DNA of 64,000 bases, from assembly GCA_022225965.2 (NCBI GenBank), contig JAKJXP020000027.1, forward strand, positions 62,001 to 126,000. The letters are read 5' to 3'. This document shows positions 49,790 to 59,500 of the stretch, in pieces; the stretch's first letter is position 1, and the number at the start of each line of letters is the position of its first letter. The notes under the pieces were generated by a model. It saw only the letters and a list, made by a program, of their open reading frames with translations, made no database searches and was not told the origin of the DNA. A program made the position numbers and the translations under genes. The stretch comes from Diatrype stigma (Eukaryota > Ascomycota > Sordariomycetes > Xylariales > Diatrypaceae).

Positions 49790-52465
49790 TCACCGAGGAG
49801 CCCCTTTCTTACACAAGCGGCTGTTCTGGCTCGGGAGGTTACCAAAGATCATCTCCGACATCTCCCAGTCTTCGGACCCTACGGCATTCTGGGCGTAGAA
49901 GAGGTCGTAAGGGTCAAGCTTCTTCTTGAGCTCATACAGCCTGTCATACTTATTGCCCCAGAACGACTGCTGGAAATCTGGCTCGATGTAATCGGACTCG
50001 GACATGCTATATGAGAGCGTGGGTTGTTAGCTGCTGAGTAGTTATATGTCATATATATTGCCATCAAAAAGGAGATCTCGTTTCGACTCTCGAGACAGAC
50101 TTCAAACCATGAACGTGAGATTAAAAATAACCAAAAACAACGATATCACGTACTAGGCACCCGCACCGGGGGAAACCTGGCGCCAGGCCTTGATCCAGTC
50201 GAACGTCAGGAGGTAGCTCATGAACTCGACGATCTCGGTGGACGACTCCTGCTCCCACGAGGCCATGCCGATGGCGTGCAGGACGGTCTCGCGCCAGGCC
50301 GGGTTGACGGCGTTGTCGGAGTAGCCGCCGCCGGCCTCGGGGGCGCTGCCCCGGACCATGACGCCGATCATCGAGCCGCCCGAGTCGATGACGTAGCGAA
50401 TGGCTGCGAAGGTCTGGTCAAGCGCCGTCGCGTTCTCCCAGTTGGCGCGCGGGAACACTGCGGGACATGTTGATCTCATATTAGCTTCCTCTGCTCCTCC
50501 CGACATGACCGGATCTGGTGGTGGCAATGGCTCGGGTGGCGAACCAAATAGGGGTAGAATCGACGAAAAGAAAAGATGCAGCAGTTTCACTTACGGCGAC
50601 TACCCTGGCGGGCGAGGTTCGAACCCCACGGTTCGAGCGGGAACGACGCGTCCCAAGCGTCGTAGAAATTATCGTACTCGCGGTAGACGGGTTCGACGGG
50701 GACGCCGCCGAGGCGCTCCTCGAGCTCGGCGAGAGCAGGGCCGGCGAGGGCCTCGAGCTGGGCGCGCGTCATGTTGGGCGCGAACCACGGGTGCATGTCG
50801 AAGACGTAGCGGCCCGTCAGCCCGCCCAGGCTGAAGTAGCCGTAGGTGCCCGCGTCGGTGTAGCCGACGAAGCCGTCGAAGTACGCCCGCAGGGCGTCCC
50901 AGAACTGGTCGACCGAGACCGAGGACGAGTTGCTGTTGTTGTCGCTGCTGTCGCCGCTGTCGCCCGTGGCGAAGCGGAAGGCGAGAGTCGCTACTGGCAT
51001 CTTCGGGTACGCCCGGATCACCATCGACGTCACGACGCCGAACGTCGAGCCGCCCCCGCCGCGCAGCGCCCAGAACAGGTCCGGGTTCGACGTCTCGCTG
51101 GCCGTGACGAAGCGGCCATCGGCCGTCACCACCTCCATAGAGAGCACCTTTGTGCATGTTAACCAAAAAGCGCGAAAACAAGATTCAGGGGTGGAGAAAA
51201 AGAAGAAATGGGGAGAGGGGTTGGGGCTTGCCTGGTCTGCGGCCATTCCGTATAGGGATGACAAGGGCGAATGCCCACCGCCTAAGGTGTATCCTCCAGT
51301 CAGGCCAACCGTCTTAGTATTTACAGAAAACCAGTGTCAGCAGTTGGTTTATCAACACCGGGCGCAGTGTGGGTGTTTGGTGAGAGCTTACCCTCCCTTC
51401 CCCACCGACGATAGTGACGCCCTCTTTGTTCGCAGCTTCGTAAGCCTCATAGACCTGAACGCCAGCCCCCATTTTGAAAGCCGGACCACTGTAAGATCCT
51501 TCCTCGTAATCAGCGTAAAACTTGACGTCCTTCATGTTGTGAGTCCAGATAGAGACGCCGCCAGCCCCTGTAGATTTGGCGCCAAAGTCATGGCCGGTGT
51601 TCTTGATGACCAGTCGCAGATTCAGGTTCCGCGCTATGTTGATGGCGAGCTGCACCTGCGCCACGGTGGTAGCACGGATGGACATCTTGGGGTAGGCTCC
51701 CAATGTGCAATGGGTCTGGTACGGGTTGACAGAATGCGGGACACAGCTGGTCCCCTGAAACAAGATGGCATTGATGGAAGTAGGATCGTTGGTACTAGAA
51801 CGACCGTAAGCCTTTCCTTCATATCCAAGGGCAGAGGGCTATTGACCTGGTAGAAATATACTCACTGGATATAGGAGTCATTGAACCAATTCGAACCGAT
51901 CGTGGCACATTCGGCAGCATTTTCATTGCCAAAGTCAGCATAACAAGGCGCCGCAAAGGGCTTAGTCTGGATCAAGCTACCCCCGAGAAGGAGGTCAAAG
52001 ACTCGATTCGTGATGGTGCCCGGGAAGCCTACAGAGTCATCGGAGAAGGTCTTACAGGGACCGCTGATGGCCTCGGCCAACTCGACGTCGATGCCAGCTT
52101 TGTCAAAATCTTCGGGAAAGGCGAATAGCAACGTGTTTGTCAACTGCAGGTCTGTGAGGTTCCTGAGGACAGCGTCTGTAAGCACATGAGTCTCTCCATC
52201 GAACAAAGCCGCCGTGGCATTTGTGGATGTAGGATCGACCACCTCGAAGGCAGGAGCAACGGTTCCTTCGTTGGCAGCTTCAGGGCAGGATAAATGTCAA
52301 ATATCAGTCATAATGAACCAGTACTATTACTAGACGAAGGCAACAAATGTGGCAAAGGGTAGACTGACGAACAACTTCACCGTCCACAACGAGGGATTGT
52401 GCAAATCCGAGTGTCGAAAGAGCCAGTATGAGCAGCGCCCTGAACAACGGAAAGACCACCATCAT
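49790..52465 (-). CDS. Secreted FAD-linked oxidase (VAO/berberine bridge type)
   Basis: Seven exons (52465-52381, 52277-51866, 51794-51392, 51312-51232, 51147-50595, 50457-50154, 50006-49790) give 684 residues. Residues 1 to about 22 are a signal peptide (MMVVFPLFRALLILALSTLG). The FAD-binding_4 domain begins near 195. His234 in NTGHDFG is the expected covalent flavin attachment site, and GGYTLGGGHSPLSSLYG lacks the second, cysteinyl link. The BBE domain lies at the C-terminus (SDYIEPDFQQSFWGNKYDRL). Such enzymes oxidise alcohols, sugars or secondary metabolites with O2; the substrate is unknown. Intron 4 has a GC donor (CAG|GCAAGC). The exon 1 donor (GTGAAG) is the least certain junction. 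Exons 5 and 6 are far more GC-rich than exons 2, 3 and 7. Divergent from MTAP. Confidence 0.85.
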
Positions 52466-53297
52466 GGCACTGGAAAGGAGCTATTCAGGCCAGGTAACAA
52501 CTGAAGCTCGAGGACGAGGCCTACATGTAGAATTACGATTACGTAGGAACCCACGATGGGGAAACAGTGGTATTGTAGAGCATTTTATTGCTTGGACCCC
52601 ACAGGAAAGGACCCCAGGGACCCTCAGGGTGACACTCCTCCCGAGTCCTTCGAGCTTGACAAGGGCTGACGGAAGCTTGATTTCAAGCGGCGATATTGAT
52701 CCTGAAAGGGCTACCCAATAAGGTAATCTAGGGTTGGCGGGCAAGGTGAGTTCCTGAGATCCTCACTCGATAAGATTAGCCGGCAGTGAGATTAACCCCT
52801 ATAAGACGGAGCTCTATGGCCCAATCACACGGCAGTTGGTAAAAGCCATGCATGCAATGCCATGCATTTCAGCCATTGACGACATAGTGGGCATATCCTC
52901 GCACTTGTGTAACCAAGTGCAGGAGAACACTTGGACTTGAATTCAGAAATGTATGTAGTAATGTTGGACGGTAGTAATATATTGATATTCAGGATGAGGA
53001 TCACTCGTGACTTGTCAGCCAGCTTGTAGTTACCACCCTTTAGCCCCTAACCCCTAACCCCTAACCCCTGCCCACTGCCGCATCGAAAAAGAGAGACCCA
53101 CTTATTGCAGAACAGTGATGGATGGCGGCATTGGCGGGGTCCTGGCGTGCGCTTATTATTTTTCTTATTTGTCGTATCTTTCAGTTTTTACAAGCTTCAA
53201 GCTGGCAGACAAGCCGGAGACGAACGACGACCACCGCGTTATTTTATCAACCAGCATATCATATCATATCCGGTCGTGATTTGGCTCGACAGTAACA
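52466..53297. promoter_or_regulatory. Divergent promoter region of FAD oxidase and MTAP
   Basis: About 830 bp between two start codons on opposite strands. The clearest element is a CCCCTAA array at 53,044-53,069. Assignment as promoter DNA follows from gene orientation only. Confidence 0.45.
53044..53069 (-). repeat. Telomere-like CCCCTAA array
   Basis: Three perfect CCCCTAA heptamers followed by CCCCT. On the minus strand this reads TTAGGGG, one base longer than the standard ascomycete telomere unit. It lies about 230 bp upstream of the MTAP start codon. Confidence 0.9.
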
Positions 53298-54580
53298 ATG
53301 GCGGATCTTCCTGAGACCTTCGATCGTATGTCCCCCCCTTCCCCCTCGAAATCCTTGCTCCCTGGCTCGCATTTCTTATCGACTGGCTCTATCTGACCTG
53401 CCCCTCCTCACTGAACCGCTACTGCACCCGGAACCTTTACCCCGCCAACCCCTTTTAAAATCGTCACGATAGCCTCTCGAAGAAAAGTTGTTTTTGATTT
53501 TATTCTTATTTTTTATGGAAATGGGTGGATATAACAAGCATGAAACAAAGCACTAATACACACCGCCACCAACAGGCCCAGTGCACATCGCCGTCATCGG
53601 CGGGACGGGCCTGTACAAGCTGGACGGGTTCACGCCGATCGCGCGGGTGAACCCGGAGACGCCGTGGGGGTTCCCGTCGGCGCCGATCCTGATCCTGGAG
53701 CACGGGGGCACGCCGGTGGCGTTCCTGGCGCGGCACGGCGCGCACCACGAGCATGCGCCGCACGAGATCCCCGCGCGCGCCAACATCGCCGCCCTGCGCC
53801 GCCTCGGCGTGCGCTGCGTCGTCGCCTTCTCCGCCGTCGGCTCCCTGCAGGAGCACATCAAGCCCATGGACTTCGTCGTGCCCGACCAGGTCATCGACCG
53901 CACCAAGGGCGTCCGCCCCTTCACCTTCTTCGAGGGCGGCCTCGTCGGCCACGTCCCCTTCGGCGACCCCTACGACGACCGCATCGCCCAGGTCGTCCGC
54001 CGCTGCGCCGCCAGCATGCAGGGCGACGGCGTCGTGCTGCACGAGCGGGGTACTGCTATCTGCATGGGTGAGTCGTAGTCAGCTTTTTTTTTCTTTCTTT
54101 TACTCTCGTTCTCTCTTGAGCGTTCCGCGTGGGTAAGAGAGCAAAACCCAAGCACTAACACTAAATAAAAAAACAGAGGGACCCCAGTTCTCGACCCGGG
54201 CTGAATCGAACCTGTACCGGTCGTGGGGCGGGTCGGTGATCAGCATGTCGCTGCTGCCCGAGGCGAAGCTGGCGCGCGAGGCCGAGATGGCCTTCCAGGT
54301 GATCTGCATGGCGACCGACTACGACTGCTGGCACACGACCGAGGACGTCGACGTGTCGATGGTGATGCACTACATGGAGAGCAACAGCCGCAACGCGCGG
54401 CGCCTCGTCGGCGCCGTCCTTGACGAGCTCTGCAAGCAGGAGAACTCCGACCTCGTCACCGCCAAGCACTGGGAGGGTGCCAGCAAGGGCGCCGTCGCCT
54501 TCTGCACCAAGCCCGAGGGCCGCAGCCCCGAGGCCCTTCGCCGCGTCCAGTACCTCTTCCCCGGCTTCCTTGAGAACTGA
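53298..54580 (+). CDS. S-methyl-5'-thioadenosine phosphorylase (MTAP)
   Basis: Three exons (53298-53325, 53576-54067, 54177-54580; introns 250 and 109 nt) encode 307 residues. The enzyme cleaves methylthioadenosine with phosphate to adenine and methylthioribose-1-phosphate, the first step of methionine salvage after polyamine synthesis (yeast MEU1). Signatures: the phosphate loop VIGGTGLY, ARHGAHHEH, the GSLQEHIKPMDFVVPDQVID segment, EGPQFSTRAES across intron 2, MSLLPEAKLAREAEM, and ATDYDCWH with the two base-contacting Asp residues. The length is normal and the C-terminus (YLFPGFLEN) is complete. Exons 2 and 3 use almost only G- or C-ending codons, and each switches from G- to C-ending along its length. 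Confidence 0.95.
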
Positions 54581-55229
54581 TGAGTCGGCGTGGCCTTGTT
54601 AGGATGCAAGGAGAGGAGAATGAGGAAGAAGCAACCGCGGCCGAAGGTTGAGGTGGGGATAGAGATGCCTACCAAAGAGGGGTACATAGGTATGGTCAGG
54701 TAGAGGCACGCGTGCGCACGCCTCGTGGCATAGTGTTGGAATCTTTCCTATAAGGCAACGATACACTAGATCAGAGTGGATGGCTGTATGGGGGAATAAG
54801 TCGACATATATACAATTCGATAGACGGTCGAGGGACGGCTATGATAGACGGAGTTGAAAGCGTTGTGTTTCGCCAATAACCTAAGGATCTTGACCGTGCC
54901 CAGTAGCGTGAGTAAAGGGGTCGAACTCTGATGGAGGAGGGGTAAATCGTCAACCGCATGTGCTACAAGAAATATGGGTTGGTGTAGATGCTATGTGTAT
55001 ATCGCCCAGTGAAAAGAGGAGGAGCCAGCATTGGGACGGCCTCTTTCACTCCCGGAGTCTGCCCAACTGAAGTAAGCACCAGGCAGTCTATACCTGGCTG
55101 ATGCTGGCCACATCCCCTGGCATCCACGACCCAATACAACACAGCCCAACCCAACCTCTTCCCCTTTTTTTCTCGTAGTCGTTTCCTCTACCCATCCTAC
55201 CCCCTGCATTCCCACATACGCCACATAAG
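54581..55229. other. Intergenic region downstream of MTAP
   Basis: MTAP 3' UTR and the probable 3' flank of the small Cys-rich gene. Minus-strand frames extending through 54,991-55,464 are shadows of that gene. Confidence 0.5.
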
Positions 55230-55466
55230 CTAGCAGCAGTCCCGCCTCAACCTCCTCCAGAACGATAGCTTGATCTTCCGCTTCTGACACGACAAGCGTT
55301 CGCACACTACATCGTCTAGATAGTGGTTTTCGTGCAGAAGGATCCCGCAGCAGCCAAACCACATGTGCTGGCGGTGGCGGCGGAGGAACTGGAAGGCAGT
55401 GCAAGTCGCGATGGGTGCGTGGCCGGTGTGGCCACAGGCGTAGACGAAGTGATGTTGTGTACACAT
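55230..55466 (-). CDS. Small Cys/His-rich protein (putative zinc binder)
   Basis: A 78-residue frame starts with a real ATG (MCTQHHFVYACGHTG). It has nine cysteines (2, 11, 22, 39, 40, 55, 60, 77, 78) and many histidines, plus a basic tail (SCQKRKIKLSFWRRLRRDCC). Codons are GC-ending in the first half (GCC, GGC, CAC, CTC, CGC), like the real genes around it, which supports coding. I do not know a named family, but short fungal proteins opening with Met-Cys and a CGH motif are common, and zinc binding is a reasonable inference. No signal peptide is visible. The start codon is 14 nt from a homopolymer bordering an assembly gap, so its promoter is missing and an upstream exon cannot be excluded. 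Confidence 0.5.
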   Translation of the reverse strand: MCTQHHFVYACGHTGHAPIATCTAFQFLRRHRQHMWFGCCGILLHENHYLDDVVCERLSCQKRKIKLSFWRRLRRDCC

Positions 55467-55480
55467 CGTTATTATTGTCT

Positions 55481-55522
55481 GGGGGGGGGGGGGGGGGGGG
55501 GGGGGGGTGTNNNNNNNNNNCG

Positions 55523-55568
<46 letters not shown>
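55481..55568. other. Assembly gap bordered by poly-G and poly-C
   Basis: Twenty-seven G (55,481-55,507), then TGT, ten N (55,511-55,520), CG, then 46 C (55,523-55,568). The N block marks a scaffold join of unknown true size. The homopolymers may be real or sequencing artefacts. Confidence 0.95.
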
Positions 55569-55574
<6 letters not shown>

Positions 55575-56562
55575 GGTTATTCCGTACCCCTGTGTGCTTT
55601 CGTGCGCCCGAGATAATTGACGTACGCTGTCACACTTTATTTCTTCTCCGGTGTTGAAACCGGGGAGATTTCAAAGAGGTGTGTTCTTCTGCATAGAATA
55701 TCATCACCCGCCTCTGGCTTTTGTGGTGGGTATAGAGTAGTGATGAATGGTATGAATCATAGCTAGCAGGTCTCGGATATAGACAGATGCCTTATTGTCA
55801 GAGCGGCCAATTAACTCCTGATGATTCACATGCGTTATCTCGAGGCTTTTGGTCGGATGAATGCAGAACGCAGAAATGGCAAGTAGGGGAAAATAGTGCC
55901 TGACTACTTGGTCATCGGCTATCATGAAAATGGGCTTTATTAGAGACATGTTCTCATATTGAATTTCTTGAGCTACCCTGTGTCAAAAACCGGTGGTATT
56001 TAAACCGTCGAAAGCAAACAAATATTGGGACGATATACCTCCTGATAATGCTAGATAATAGGCAGACAACAAGCTTTCACAGCCAGTTTAGGCACGTGCT
56101 ACTGTAGAGCTGGTCTGCGGGTTATCTGTTACATCTTCTAGTCTGCCGGGTGCATACTTGGACGTGTAATCCGCAGCTCTTCTAACGGAGTATAATAATT
56201 CTTAGAGGACGTAGTTGAATGCTATCGCTGCTCGGCTGCTTAAATCGAGACTGCTTATTTCATATTGTAGTGACTCTTGGGTAAACTGGTAGATATATTT
56301 TGTCATAATACTGGTTAGCTTCTTGCTGAACTAACGATATGCTCTTGGGGCTCATCTACAATCGGTCGTTTAATTCTCCCTATGCACTCCGGTATCATCC
56401 CTATTTCTATTTTTTTCTACTGTGACATGCGCATCATCCAAGCCCTGTGCAAGGCCCGAGTTTTTAGGGTTGAAACCTGGACATTGCCGAGGTAGTCATA
56501 GCTCTGCCATCAGAGCATCACCCCTATCTCCATGATTAAAAATACCTAGCCCAGCACTGGGC
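55569..56562. other. Intergenic region downstream of MED13
   Basis: AT-richer DNA containing the MED13 3' end. An ATG-started 81-codon frame at 55,704-55,949 (-), beginning MSLIKPIFMIADDQ, has ordinary codon use and no recognised motif; it is not called as a gene. Confidence 0.5.
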
Positions 56563-59500
56563 TCACATCAATAGATACAGCGCTCGGACCCCCTTCTCCG
56601 CAGCAGCGATGTGCCACGGTCTAGCATCGATCTCGCGATCGGTCACGCCTCGCGCTCTCGCTAGCGATCCTAGAGCCCTATACTGTACGAGCACCTCGCG
56701 CAGTAGGGGCTCGTAAGCGCGCGGGTGTTGTAGATGCGGAGGCGGGGCGTGTGCGACGGGTGACTGGGCAGAGGGTTGCCCATGGGCCGGCGGGTGCACG
56801 GAGGATATGGAACCGGGGTTACCACTAGGGTTAGCCGCATTGTCCTTGGCGATGCTGCTGTTACTGCCGTGCTGATGCACGTGAACAATGTTGACCTCAA
56901 TGAGCGCCGGCGGGTCGTCGACCCGAGCACCGCCCCGTTTGACTAGGTATCCGCTGATGAGGGCGGTTGCGCCAAGGTCCGCGGCTGGTGCTTGCGGATT
57001 GATGCTGAGACGATGCGCAAGGACTGCACCCCAGGTATGGTCAGTCACATCCGTCAGGGTTGAGTCAGCGTCCGAAGGCTCCGGCGCTATATTACTGGGA
57101 TTCGAGGTGCTGGTGTTGGCATTGACGTTCTCAATACCGCCGCTGCCGCTGCCTGGCGTTTGCGCGCTCTGCTCCGGGGAGACGGTCGATGGTTGCGGCG
57201 TTGAGACGGGCGTAGTGTAGAAGGCAGAAGTGGCGCTGGTCGGTATTTTGGCAGCTGGGGGTATGAGCTGTAGCGATGGGTCTGTGTCAACGGCAAGAAG
57301 GGTGAGGCTCATTGCCGCCTTGGACTCAGCCTGTGCCAGGGAGGACCAGATATCAACTTCGTGTTGCTCCATGGCTCCGCATTTGGTGATAATGATGCGC
57401 CAGTGTACCTTCCAAGTGGAAATTAGATCGCGGGTTGTCTCCCAAATCTCATGCGCGACATCGATCAGAGGCGTTGTGATAGGCTTGCCCTTTCTTCCCA
57501 AACAGTACGAAGTAGTTAACTGCTGAATACCCCTATTGTCTGTCCAGGCTGCTGCGACCCAGCGCTCGTCAATACTTTGTGCGTATGCGACGTGGAGACA
57601 CGAGTTTTCGTGTAGAAGTGATGCCGATGGATTGGATGTTAGCTTGAAGTCGATATGCCGAGGTGGTGACTGTTCAAGAACGATAGCTGGTGACGGCATG
57701 GGTCCGCCAAAGAGAGCACATCTATCGTACATCTCCAGAGCCAGCTTAGCGAAGTCCGTGGGCGATGGATTGGCAAGTGAGGTTGATGACGACACAAAAT
57801 CTATTGGGACCAGTTGGAGAACCAGCTCGTTAGCAACCGGCAATCGCTTGCTTGCCAGCACCTTTTTATACCCTTCAAAGAGCTGATGGAATGCGACGCA
57901 TGACTCCACGATAGAGCCCGAGATCTCGGGTGAGAAGACGAAAAAGACGACAAAGTTCTTTTCCTGTACAGTCATGGATGACAGCGTTTTGTAAAGTTTG
58001 GCAAGGCCGCCTAACAGCGAGGGCGATGAGATTGACGAGGATTCGCGGAAGGCTTCTGTTGTCTTTTCAACATCGAAAGGTACTAGGCCATCTGTGATAT
58101 CGTTCGAAGTTGGTAATCGGTTGAATGAACCAAGTTTGAAGGACTCGTAGACACTGCGCATTCGATCCATGAAAACCAACATGCTATCCGCCATTCCAAG
58201 AAAGTTAGGGAAAATGCAAATGGCATTTATGTCCTTGTTGCCCTGAGATGGGCCCAGCCCAAGGCTCTCCCAGAAAGTCACGGCTGATGGCAGAACAGAC
58301 AGTTTGGACTCATATCGTCGGAGGGCGAAATGGGGCGATGGGATTTGCCATAAATTGGATGGTCTTATTTGATCAACACCTGGTGGTCGTGGCTGCATCC
58401 TCGTAGGCGGACTGAGGAAAGGCACATCCTGAACTTCGATGAAAGGGCGAAATTGGCAATCGACGGCAGATCCGATACAGGTTGGCAGGACGGCCTGGAG
58501 TTCCTGTACTGAGCGCCGGGTAGCATTGAGAAGTTCTCGGCGGTGATCAACATTGGACTGCACCAGGATTGGAGAATCGGCAAGAATGGACAATGTTGTG
58601 GTTGCAGCTTGGTCCATGACAAGCTGGGCGGCCAATACAAAGGCTTCATCCGAGATGGAGAACGGTATGTCAAGAGGCTCCGGATCTGCGAAATACCTAC
58701 TCAAGGGCAAGTCTACTTCGCACTTCAGGGTCCAGGATGAATCTAGAGGTATATTCGGCGAGGGATTATCGACACATTCAAGTTCCTTGAATGAATTCGT
58801 TAGAGACTCCCCGTCGTCATCTATGCGTCGTCTTCTTGTGCTCAGGGATTTGACAGGAGATGGAGGCTCATCACTTTCGTAGCTGGAATCATCCTGATCA
58901 GATACCATACTAAGTTCGTCCGCATCTGAAAGATTATCATCCATCTCTGGCGGACTTGGCCGGCTCGAAGCCAAGTCCTGTGCATTGGAGCCCCGCGCAA
59001 ATGATTGCCCAATGCATCCCGGGGGTTCCTTCAGAACCTTTCGCCCCTTTCCGTGACGTTTCATATAGTGGGTTGTTGGCGTTGTATTTAGGTCAGAAAT
59101 GTCCGACCCCTTGGGTCGATCGGCTGGATACCCAAACCGCCCATTGCCCTCATACTTACTATTGACTGCTGACAGACTAGGTCCGAAGTCTACCTTCTCG
59201 AAGATGCTGCCGTGCTGTGGTCCATAGATGAGAGAGTTCCGCTGAACAGCCTTCTGGTTGTCAAGAGAAGCCCTAACCCTCTTATACACTGTGTCTGGTG
59301 TAAAGGGGCTAGGGGGTCTCTTCACGCCAGTATGTTGTGGTCGGGTTCTATCCGACTCGGTTTGGCGTGCGTCCATCAGTGAGCTCCTTGCGTGTTTGAG
59401 TTCAGGTTTTGTAAAGATTGGGGAGCGGACACCTTCCGGTACTGGTAAGTGGTCTACCTCGGCCTTAACGTGCGGACCATCTATTACGCCAAGACCAGCA

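Noticed and set aside
50594..50610. Alternative donor GTAGTC for the end of FAD oxidase exon 5
   Set aside because: It keeps phase, but the downstream GTAAGT is a much stronger donor and restores the family-like GSRLFPRANW junction.
51795..51865. Earlier acceptor (CTACCAG near 51,851) for FAD oxidase intron 2
   Set aside because: It leads to an in-frame stop within ten codons. The acceptor at 51,795 gives the expected NDPTSINAILFQGTSC sequence.
54991..55464. 157-codon minus-strand frame overlapping the small Cys-rich gene
   Set aside because: Out of frame with the Cys/His-rich ORF, which has the better codon bias and a real ATG; this one is a shadow.
55704..55949. 81-codon minus-strand ATG frame near the MED13 3' end
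   Set aside because: Plausible in length, but no motif, bias or context supports it, so it is mentioned only in the intergenic note.
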